7,917 nucleotides of DNA. Source: Myxococcales bacterium. Its GTDB lineage: Bacteria > Myxococcota_A > UBA9160 > SMWR01. The translations under genes were made by a program, and so were the position numbers. Location: the NCBI GenBank assembly GCA_022572485.1, contig JACZVU010000126.1:1-7917 (forward strand), given 5' to 3'. The notes beneath the pieces are model-generated. The model saw only the letters and a list, made by a program, of their open reading frames with translations, searched no databases and was not told where the DNA came from. Position 1 is the first letter of the stretch. Each line of letters starts with the position of its first letter. Positions 1 through 6,394 of the stretch are shown in pieces.

Positions 1-1735
1 CGACCTTCGGGACGAGTGGCTCGATCTCGCAGATGACGATGCGCTCGATTTCCGGATGGACGACCAGCGATCCCGCGGTCACACCCGCCCCGAAACCGAC
101 CACGAGAGCGGTCCTGGGATTCGGATGCAGGATTGCCGGAAGGTGTCCCATCATGCGCTGGAATCGCATGTCGAAGCGATTGGTCGACGCCATCACTTTG
201 CCGCCGACGTGAATGCTGCGCGTGCCGGTGCTTGGAAAGTCGGTGACCGCCACCGAGGCGCTGGCCCCCTCGCCGACGAAGAGGAAAACCTCGATCGGGT
301 CGTCGTCCTCGAGGACGTGTCTTCCCTTTGCGATGAGTTGGCCCGAAACGGGCGGAACCAGCTGAATCATCAGGTAGGCGAACCCGACGCTCAGCAGCGC
401 CGCCGCGATCGCGCGGGGAGTCCCGTGTTTCCCCCTCGACCCGGACGCGCGCTGAGCGCCGAGCATCCACAGCACCGCGCACCCCGAGAGCAGCGCGAGA
501 ACCTGCTGTGAGACGGTCGTGCCCACCGCGGGGATCATCACCAGGCCAAAGAGCAGGGCGCCCGCGATGGCTCCGGCCGTGTTGGCGGCGTTGACGCCGC
601 CGGCCAGGTGGCCGGGTTCCTGGCCGTCTTCCGCGGCGGCCGCGAGGGCCAGTGGAAAGCTGGCCCCCCAGAGGCACGTGGCGGGCAGGATGGCCACGGC
701 ACTCCGAACAAGATCGTGGGTGTAACGCAGGAAGATGCGGTCCGCGAAGTCCGGATTCAGCTGCCAGAATGGGAGTTCGGCGCTGATCATGTGCGCGGCC
801 AGTGGGATCGCGGCCACCAACGCGAGCTGACACCATCCGAGCGCAGCATACGGGGATCGGGCGTGTCGGGCCACGACGGATCCCACGCTGCTACCGATCC
901 CGAGCCCGGCGAGAAAGATCGCGAGGATGATCGTGAAACTGAAGACCGTCCCGCCGAGGACCAGCCCCAGCAGACGCGTCCAGACGACCTGCGCACCGAG
1001 TGCCGTCAAGCCCGACAAGGCGATCACCAGGTAGACAGTCCGATGGTTGGCCAGTGAGGGGAGCGTGAGCTTCGAGGCGTCGGCCGCGCGAAAACGGGCG
1101 CGCGAGGAGATCAAAAGAGCGATCGCGGCCACCCCGGCATTCAGCGACGCTGCGAAAAATGTGGCCACGATGCTGTCATAGAGCCGCAACAGGTAGAAGC
1201 CCGCGAGCAGACAACCAAACACGCCACCCGCGAGGTTCGCCATGTAGAAGAGGCCGAGCCGCGACATTCCGCTGCGCGTCGTGTTCAGGCAACGCGCGAT
1301 CGCGGGCAGGGTTGCACCCATGAGCATCGTCGGGGGCAGCAGACAGAGCAAGCAGACGAACGCGCGCAGCGCAATTCCCGGCGGGCCGTGACCGACGACC
1401 GCGAAATAGAGTTTTCCGGCGAGCGGCAATAGACCCAGCAGCGCGACGCCGAATGCTGCGATGCCGGCTTCGAGGTAGGCGTAGACGCGAAGGGGGGGGT
1501 GGTCGGGCGAGACCCAACGCGGAAAGGCCAGGCTGCCCAGGCACATGCCGCCCATGTAGCTCGTCAGCACGATGGTCAGCGAAACCGCTGACGCTCCGAC
1601 GACCAAGCGAAGCAGATGAAACCAGACCACCTCGTAGATCAGGGCCGCACAGCCGCTCGCGACAAAGAACAGCAGCAGCAACGGTGTGTATCGGCGTAAG
1701 GCGGCGCCTCCGCCGGCGCTTTCCGGTTGATCCAT
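1..1735 (-). CDS. Fused MFS-like membrane / spermidine synthase-like protein (3' end cut by window edge)
   Basis: The minus strand is open from ATG at 1735 to the left edge, giving 578 residues with no stop. The N-terminal part is a multi-pass membrane region in two homologous halves. SGCAALIYEVVW (27-38) pairs with SGLTALGAQVVW (241-252), PTMLMGATLP (about 135-144) pairs with PATCLWGASFP (351-361), and both halves carry an AN-x-(A/G)G motif. From about 479 a spermidine-synthase-like part follows: GEGASASVAV (488-497), HVGGK (508-512), a QRMMGHLP segment (526-533), the nucleotide-binding loop GFGAG (547-551) and the acidic strand end ICEIEP (568-573). These are hallmarks of the fused MFS/spermidine synthase family. 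The usual catalytic aspartate region lies beyond the window, so activity cannot be judged. Known spermidine synthases transfer aminopropyl groups from decarboxylated SAM to putrescine; whether this membrane-fused type does so is not established. HVGGK replaces the more usual VNGK. The Shine-Dalgarno is weak (GCGGAA next to the ATG). The gene lies 102 bases downstream of the DUF3313-like gene and may share its transcript. Confidence 0.9.
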   Translation of the reverse strand, partial: MDQPESAGGGAALRRYTPLLLLFFVASGCAALIYEVVWFHLLRLVVGASAVSLTIVLTSYMGGMCLGSLAFPRWVSPDHPPLRVYAYLEAGIAAFGVALLGLLPLAGKLYFAVVGHGPPGIALRAFVCLLCLLPPTMLMGATLPAIARCLNTTRSGMSRLGLFYMANLAGGVFGCLLAGFYLLRLYDSIVATFFAASLNAGVAAIALLISSRARFRAADASKLTLPSLANHRTVYLVIALSGLTALGAQVVWTRLLGLVLGGTVFSFTIILAIFLAGLGIGSSVGSVVARHARSPYAALGWCQLALVAAIPLAAHMISAELPFWQLNPDFADRIFLRYTHDLVRSAVAILPATCLWGASFPLALAAAAEDGQEPGHLAGGVNAANTAGAIAGALLFGLVMIPAVGTTVSQQVLALLSGCAVLWMLGAQRASGSRGKHGTPRAIAAALLSVGFAYLMIQLVPPVSGQLIAKGRHVLEDDDPIEVFLFVGEGASASVAVTDFPSTGTRSIHVGGKVMASTNRFDMRFQRMMGHLPAILHPNPRTALVVGFGAGVTAGSLVVHPEIERIVICEIEPLVPKV

Positions 1736-1837
1736 TTCCGCTGCTTCCGCGCTGTGGCCCGCCCGCCTGTGATCCGCATCGCCTCGACGGGGTTTCCGGG
1801 AGTTTGTTGGCTATTCAGGCGCTGGTGGGGGTTTCAC

Positions 1838-2572
1838 TTAAAACCGCACGGTTCCGGCACGCTGATCGTGCATCCGTCGTCGCACGAGCTCCGACCAGCG
1901 GATGAGATTCGCGCGAAGTGCAGACCAGTAGGGGAAGTCGTCTCGACGAAAGAGGTGATTGTTGAAATCTGCCGAAGGCCGGATGGCCCGGCGCTCTTCG
2001 AAGCGCGCGAGCATTTCGCCCGTCTGGCTGTCGGAAAAATCGACCCGCAGGGTCATTTCGCCGTAGTTGCGGATGAAGGAAAGTTCGTCTCCGCTCGGCG
2101 TGCCGGGGTAATGCACCACCACGTCGACCAACGAAGCCGAGACCCACAGCAAACCCGGATCCGGCTGCGCTGCGGGGCCAAAGCCCTCGCCGCGCGCCAA
2201 CCCGTTCTTGAAGGCGTTGTAGAACGATTGCTGGAGTCGCTCGCGGTCTCGCTCCGTCAGAAGGACTCCCGTGGACGACCGATCGATCCGGTAACGCTGG
2301 GGTGCCTTCTTGTACTCGAGGGTGATCGGCTTCAGCACCACCCGGTCGTAGGCGCGGAGATCGACGCCGGGTCGAACCCAGAACGTTCCCGCTCCTCGGA
2401 CCGGAACCCGCTGCAGGCCGTCTTCGAGCGTGCCGATAGCGGTTTCCGTCGCGGGTGCCTGCGCTGCTTCGGCAGAAGTGTGGCCCCCGAACCAGAGTGT
2501 GAGTAATGCGAATCCAAGTGCCGTGGGGTTGCAACGGGCTGTGGCCTTCAGGGTGCGGGCAACATCCTTCAT
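1838..2572 (-). CDS. Exported DUF3313-like protein
   Basis: This is a 244-residue protein of unknown function. The start is supported by GGAAGG at 2579-2584, six bases before the ATG. The N-terminus has basic residues, a hydrophobic stretch (about 17-28) and a likely signal peptidase I site near SAEAAQA (33-39). The mature part resembles DUF3313, a family of mostly lipoprotein-type envelope proteins. It has an FWVRPGVDLRAYDRVVLKPI segment typical of the family opening, then LTERDRERLQQSFYNAF and a hydrophobic LLWVSASLVDVVVHYPG strand region. It ends with beta strands (EMTLRVDFSD) and a helical, Arg-rich tail. The only cysteine near the signal (C14) precedes the hydrophobic core and is not in a lipobox, so this member looks soluble and periplasmic rather than lipid-anchored. 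The family match is from memory of sequence pattern, not a search. Overlapping frames on both strands are shadows: this frame has the export signal, the ribosome site and the upstream promoter. Confidence 0.8.
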   Translation of the reverse strand: MKDVARTLKATARCNPTALGFALLTLWFGGHTSAEAAQAPATETAIGTLEDGLQRVPVRGAGTFWVRPGVDLRAYDRVVLKPITLEYKKAPQRYRIDRSSTGVLLTERDRERLQQSFYNAFKNGLARGEGFGPAAQPDPGLLWVSASLVDVVVHYPGTPSGDELSFIRNYGEMTLRVDFSDSQTGEMLARFEERRAIRPSADFNNHLFRRDDFPYWSALRANLIRWSELVRRRMHDQRAGTVRF

Positions 2573-2578
2573 GGCGTA

Positions 2579-2584
2579 CCTTCC
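2579..2584 (-). promoter_or_regulatory. Ribosome binding site of the DUF3313-like gene
   Basis: Read on the minus strand the bases are GGAAGG, followed by a six-base spacer and the ATG at 2572. This is a good Shine-Dalgarno match at normal spacing and fixes the start of the 244-residue protein. Confidence 0.7.
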
Positions 2585-2593
2585 CTTTGTCGA

Positions 2594-2611
2594 TTCGAGG
2601 TTGAACTCGAA
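2594..2611. promoter_or_regulatory. Operator-like inverted repeat
   Basis: TTCGAG-N6-CTCGAA is a perfect six-base dyad with a six-base spacer. It lies just downstream of the predicted -10 box of the DUF3313-like gene, where transcription would start. That is a usual place for a dimeric repressor site. No regulator gene is adjacent, and function is inferred from position and symmetry only. Confidence 0.45.
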
Positions 2612-2614
2612 CGC

Positions 2615-2644
2615 ATTATATCGCGATACGCGCGAAGGAGTCCA
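2615..2644 (-). promoter_or_regulatory. Sigma-70-type promoter of the DUF3313-like gene
   Basis: On the minus strand there is a perfect -10 hexamer TATAAT (2615-2620). An 18-base spacer precedes a -35-like TGGACT (2639-2644), which matches TTGACA at four of six positions. The predicted start of transcription falls around 2608, giving a leader of about 36 bases that contains the dyad at 2594-2611 and the ribosome site at 2579-2584. The perfect -10 box stands out in this GC-rich sequence. Confidence 0.6.
2619..2628. promoter_or_regulatory. Ten-base perfect palindrome at the upstream edge of the -10 box
   Basis: TATCGCGATA is its own reverse complement. It overlaps the TATAAT hexamer by two bases and lies inside the promoter spacer. 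It may be a protein-binding site or chance; at ten bases it is not decisive alone. Confidence 0.3.
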
Positions 2645-2688
2645 GAATCGCGGAAGGTTTACGAAGGGAGCCAGAATCGAGGAAGGTG
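2642..2688. repeat. Imperfect direct repeat, 29-base period
   Basis: CCAGAATCGCGGAAGGT at 2642-2658 recurs as CCAGAATCGAGGAAGGT at 2671-2687, one mismatch in 17 bases. The second copy runs directly into the 12-base tandem repeats that follow. Together they make a purine-rich GGAAGG-bearing block in the divergent intergenic region. Confidence 0.7.
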
Positions 2689-2716
2689 TATAGGAAGGTG
2701 TATAGGAAGGTGTATA
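2681..2716. repeat. Three perfect 12-base tandem repeats
   Basis: The unit GGAAGGTGTATA occurs at 2681-2692, 2693-2704 and 2705-2716 without a mismatch. It is noncoding, about 135 bases upstream of the large plus-strand gene and about 110 bases upstream of the minus-strand gene. A perfect array of this size is prone to copy-number change by slippage and could alter promoter spacing, but no promoter is recognised within it. Confidence 0.85.
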
Positions 2717-2851
2717 GAGGTGGGGCGATTTGGTATTTCTTGGTTGCGGACGCGGGCGGGTCTACCTTCGAATCTGGAGAGCGCCGCGATCTGCTGCTGC
2801 CGCGCGCTGCGCAGATGCTGCAATGTGTAGGATTCTGCCGGAATTTCTCAA

Positions 2852-5800
2852 ATGCCAGGTGACATGAAACGGGCTCTGTTCGCAGCAGTGATCGCCAACG
2901 TCCTCTTTGGTTCGAACGCGGAAATCGCGATTGCCGACGAATCGGCCGCAGGGTCGGGGATTTCGAGCGAATTCTTCGCGAGTGTCGATGAATCGGCCGC
3001 CGAATCGGGGATTTCGAGCGAACCCTTCGCGAGTGTCGATGAATCGGCCGCAGGGTCGGGGATTTCGAGCGAATTCTTCACGAGTGCCGACTTTGGCATG
3101 TCGGTGGATCCCCTGCTCTCGGCCATCGAACAGCTGGAGTCGGACCACGACGCCAAATGCCACTCTTCGGCGAACCGCTTCGAGGATTTTCTCTTCGGCA
3201 CGCCCCTGAGTGGGGCGGCGCGCAGCGCGAACGTCGAGCTGCAGGTACAGCTGATTCGCGATCTCTGGGCTCGGGCGTCGACGACCGCGCTACAGCAGGG
3301 CGAATCGGCAATCCGACCGCACCATCTCCGCCGGGAGATCGAGAAGATCGTCGTCGTCGATCGGAGTTCGGGCATCGATCTGCAGGTCGAATTCCCCGCT
3401 GTTCCCCCTATTTCGATCCCGGAGCTACGCGCGACCCAATACGCGTCGATCGCCTATTCGCTGCGCGCGATCCTCGCCGTGCAACAGGATTTCATGGTGT
3501 TGGGCGGCGCCCCGCTGCTCGACCTCGAACCCGAGCGCATCGACGAACTCCGCGAAGTTCTCGATGTCGTCGCTCTGAGCGCGCTGATGCTCGCCGACCG
3601 CGAAGCGCGCGAGCGAAGCGAATTTGAGATCAGCGAGCCGAGGTTGAGGGAGGCCTGGGCTCGGCTCCTTCCAGACCTCGGTGAGGGCCTTGCGAAGCCC
3701 GATTCGCTTCGCCGCATCGAGGCGCCCGCGACCGCCGAGGGCCGCGCCCGTGCGCTCGCGCTCCTCGATGAGATCGTCGAACGCAAGACCGCCGCCTATC
3801 GCAGATACAACAACCTCGGGTCTCGCGACGAGATCCCGCTCCTCGTCTTCAACATCAGTCGATTCTACGCGCGGCAGCCTATCTCGTCGCTCATCGATGA
3901 TCGACGCAAACTCATCGCCACCCTTACGAAAGGGCTCAACGCTTTTTCGGGCGACTTGTTGCGCGAAGCGGACCGACGAGCCCGCGCGGCCGGAGACCCG
4001 CTGGTCCGGAGCACCGAAGCCACCGCGGCTGTCCAGCAGCTCATCCCAAACCACATTGACGAGTTCGAGGATGTTCACGTCTTCGGCCGGCTTGCCGACA
4101 GCGAGCGGGTCACCCTCGAGGCCTTCGACTGCGACTCGTTTCGGGACTTCAGTACGCATTGGCGGTCTCTTCGGCGAGCGGCCCACGCGTCGCCGTCGAA
4201 TTCGATCCTGCCAGACCCCTTCGCGGCGGAGATTCTCGCCGAGGGCATCTCGCAATACGGTGTGCTTCTGCTGCGCATGGCCGGAGTCATCGCGCGCGAA
4301 AGCGGTGATACCGTCCGCCTTCAGCCGACCGATCTCGAGGCGGCCGCACCCGTCATCCGCGACCGCGCCAGGCGGCACCACGCCGCACCCGAGCCCCTCG
4401 AGACGCAAAGCCGGATTGCCTCCGCCTCGACCCGGAGCGGAGGCGGGCGCGAGAACGAGGAGACCGGTGCAAGAGCCTTCTTTACCGACGTAACGGCCGC
4501 GGTGGGCGTCGATTTCAACCACCGCTCGTCGATTTGGCTCGGTGAGTTCCGCCACAAGCAACTGAAGACGCCGCCCACATTCTCGGGTGGCGGAGTCGCC
4601 GCAGAGGATGTCGATGGAGACTCTGACGTCGATCTTCTGTTTGTCGGAGGAGCCGGAAACGCGTTGCTGTTGAACGATGGCCGCGGGACCTTTACCGATG
4701 CGACCCGGGAAGCCGGAATCGAGTGGTTGCGCGCCGACGGCACCCACGGTGAGGCCCGCAATCCGATCATCGCGGATTTCGATAACGATGGCCGCCAGGA
4801 CATCCTGATCAGCTACGTGAACGACGATCATCGCCTCTACCGGAACATCGGCGGGGCGCGCTTCGAGGACGTGACGCAAGACTCTGGGCTTGGGGGCGCG
4901 GGGCTCGTCGCGGGACCGCTGGCGGTCTTCGACTTCGATTCCGACGGCCTCCTCGACGTCTACATCGGCTACTTCGGCGACTACCTTCACGGCGAAGTCC
5001 CGAGCGTCGATCGCAACAACCAAAATGCGCTGCCGAACAAGCTATTTCGCAATTTGGGAGGCCTGCGCTTCGAGGACGTGACCGAGGGCAGCGGTACGGC
5101 GGACGTGGGTTGGACCCAGGCGGTATCGCACGTCGATTTCGATCGGGATGGGCGCCAGGACATCATCGTCGCCAACGACTACGGCCGAAATGCGTTCTTG
5201 CGCAACCTGGGTTCCGGAAAGTTCGAAAATGCGGCTCCAGCACTCGGGGTTACCAAGGCGTACCACTCGATGAACGTCGGGATCGCCGATCTCAACGACG
5301 ACGATTACCCCGATATCTACATTTCGAACCTCGCCATGCTCATCAAAGACAACAAGTACGTCTTTCCCGACGTGAACACTCCGATCGATTTCGATTTGCG
5401 TGCAATGGCCGGAATGCTGATCAAAGAATCGGACATGTTCTACATGTCTCATCTCGAACAGGGCCGGCTCGCCAGGTACGTGCCCTCGAAGGATGTCGAG
5501 CGCGGTTCGAGCTCTACCGGCTGGGCGTGGGACGCCGAGTTTTTGGATTTCGATCACGACGGTGACGACGATCTGTATCTGGTGAACGGGACCAACGACT
5601 TCAACACGTTTTCGATGGTCTACCGGCCGTTCGATCCCGAAAAGAAAACTCGCGAGGTCTTGCTCGACCACCGTCGCGAGTCGAACGTCTTCTTCCTCAA
5701 CGAAGGCGGAAAGCTCAAAAACGCCTCTCTGCGGAGCGGCGCCGATTTCGCGGCGAACTCTCGAAGCACCGCCTACCTCGATTACGACGGCGACGGCGAC

Positions 5801-6331
5801 CTCGACATCGCGGTGAACAACTTCCACGCACCGGCGACGTTCTTGCGCAACGACGCCGACAAGGGGGGGAGGGGTTGGCTCAAGGTCCGACTCATCGGTG
5901 ACCCCAACCGGCCGAGCAACCCGGATGCCGTCTGCGACAAGTTCGCCGACTGTGGGTGGAAGTGGTTCGGCGCGCAGGCCAGACGCTGGCTCGACGCGTC
6001 GGAAGATCGTGCGCCCAGCTGGCTCGTGGAGTGGCTTTCCGTCGAGCCCGACAGGCGCAGCAGCCGAGATGCCATCGGCGCGCGGATCATCGTGACCCTC
6101 GAAGATGGAACGCGCGTCCGCCGCGAAGTGCAGGCGGGCTCGGGCTATCTCTCGATGAACCCCAAACAGCAACACTTCGGAGTCGGGGACTCGCGTTCGG
6201 TGGACGTGCAGATCATCTGGCCGAATGGCGAGCGACAGACGCTACCGGCCCTTGCGGTGAATGCGAGCTACACGGTGCGTCAGGGCGTCGGGGTGGTCGA
6301 AGCTGCGCCCGCCAGCGAGATTTCGCGGTGA
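2852..6331 (+). CDS. Secreted CRTAC1-type protein: novel N-terminal domain, seven FG-GAP motifs, ASPIC/UnbV domain
   Basis: This is an 1159-residue exported protein. Its start may be 2852 or 2864: an in-frame stop at 2828 rules out longer forms, AGGTG lies just before the second ATG, and MKRALFAAVIANVLF is a better signal-peptide start. Residues 30-80 are three 17-residue repeats. Residues about 86-540 are mostly helical and unrecognised, with HDAKCH at 99-104. A propeller follows (about 543-1005), with Asp-rich calcium-loop motifs starting at D586, D642, D694, D762, D813, D899 and D977, for example DFDNDGRQD and DYDGDGDLD. Seven motifs suggest one seven-bladed FG-GAP/VCBS propeller. The C-terminus is ASPIC/UnbV (DAIGARI at 1073-1079, GSGYLSMNPKQQHFGVG, IIWPNGERQTL). 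An insertion of about 54 residues (1017-1070) separates WLKVRLIG from the SRDAIGARI segment. Such proteins are common in secretomes of environmental bacteria, and propeller and ASPIC regions are thought to bind ligands or surfaces. No enzyme motif is seen. Function here is unknown. Confidence 0.93.
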   Translation: MPGDMKRALFAAVIANVLFGSNAEIAIADESAAGSGISSEFFASVDESAAESGISSEPFASVDESAAGSGISSEFFTSADFGMSVDPLLSAIEQLESDHDAKCHSSANRFEDFLFGTPLSGAARSANVELQVQLIRDLWARASTTALQQGESAIRPHHLRREIEKIVVVDRSSGIDLQVEFPAVPPISIPELRATQYASIAYSLRAILAVQQDFMVLGGAPLLDLEPERIDELREVLDVVALSALMLADREARERSEFEISEPRLREAWARLLPDLGEGLAKPDSLRRIEAPATAEGRARALALLDEIVERKTAAYRRYNNLGSRDEIPLLVFNISRFYARQPISSLIDDRRKLIATLTKGLNAFSGDLLREADRRARAAGDPLVRSTEATAAVQQLIPNHIDEFEDVHVFGRLADSERVTLEAFDCDSFRDFSTHWRSLRRAAHASPSNSILPDPFAAEILAEGISQYGVLLLRMAGVIARESGDTVRLQPTDLEAAAPVIRDRARRHHAAPEPLETQSRIASASTRSGGGRENEETGARAFFTDVTAAVGVDFNHRSSIWLGEFRHKQLKTPPTFSGGGVAAEDVDGDSDVDLLFVGGAGNALLLNDGRGTFTDATREAGIEWLRADGTHGEARNPIIADFDNDGRQDILISYVNDDHRLYRNIGGARFEDVTQDSGLGGAGLVAGPLAVFDFDSDGLLDVYIGYFGDYLHGEVPSVDRNNQNALPNKLFRNLGGLRFEDVTEGSGTADVGWTQAVSHVDFDRDGRQDIIVANDYGRNAFLRNLGSGKFENAAPALGVTKAYHSMNVGIADLNDDDYPDIYISNLAMLIKDNKYVFPDVNTPIDFDLRAMAGMLIKESDMFYMSHLEQGRLARYVPSKDVERGSSSTGWAWDAEFLDFDHDGDDDLYLVNGTNDFNTFSMVYRPFDPEKKTREVLLDHRRESNVFFLNEGGKLKNASLRSGADFAANSRSTAYLDYDGDGDLDIAVNNFHAPATFLRNDADKGGRGWLKVRLIGDPNRPSNPDAVCDKFADCGWKWFGAQARRWLDASEDRAPSWLVEWLSVEPDRRSSRDAIGARIIVTLEDGTRVRREVQAGSGYLSMNPKQQHFGVGDSRSVDVQIIWPNGERQTLPALAVNASYTVRQGVGVVEAAPASEISR
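2939..3091 (+). repeat. Three in-frame 51-base tandem repeats within the large gene
   Basis: Copies start at 2939, 2990 and 3041. They encode ESAAGSGISSEFFASVD, ESAAESGISSEPFASVD and ESAAGSGISSEFFTSAD. Copies 1 and 3 differ at three of 51 bases, and copies 1 and 2 at five. The array sits directly after the signal peptide and is rich in Ser, Glu and small residues, so it is probably a flexible acidic linker or surface stalk. The near identity at base level points to recent duplication. Confidence 0.9.
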
Positions 6332-6394
6332 ATCCCGTGACGGGCCTGCCGTAGCGCTGAACGCTGCGCCTTGCGGGCGGGTTTGGCACTGGCA

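Noticed and set aside
1727..2506. A 259-residue plus-strand frame over the DUF3313-like gene
   Set aside because: It lacks a ribosome site and a recognisable domain, and it overlaps a minus-strand gene with a signal peptide, Shine-Dalgarno sequence and promoter.
2594..2716. The repeats and dyads as a CRISPR array or attachment site
   Set aside because: The units are too short (12-17 bases) with no unique spacers, and there are no cas genes, integrase or tRNA nearby.
2789..2816. Inverted repeat ATCTGC/GCAGAT upstream of the large gene
   Set aside because: The arms are six bases with a 16-base GC-rich loop in a CTG-rich stretch; it is easily explained by chance.
3425..5023. A 532-residue open frame on the minus strand inside the large gene
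   Set aside because: It is antisense to the propeller-encoding gene. Its repeated Val/Asp/Glu pattern is the reverse reading of the Asp-rich motifs, and GC-rich codon bias keeps it open. It has no signal or family motif.
5042..6175. A 377-residue open frame on the minus strand over the C-terminal half of the large gene
   Set aside because: It is a shadow of the FG-GAP and ASPIC/UnbV coding sequence, which has clear domain motifs in the plus frame.
6332..6394. Possible bidirectional terminator between the convergent genes
   Set aside because: Only four-base stems (CCCG-TGA-CGGG and AGCG-CTGAA-CGCT) can be drawn and there is no T-tract, so no terminator is claimed.
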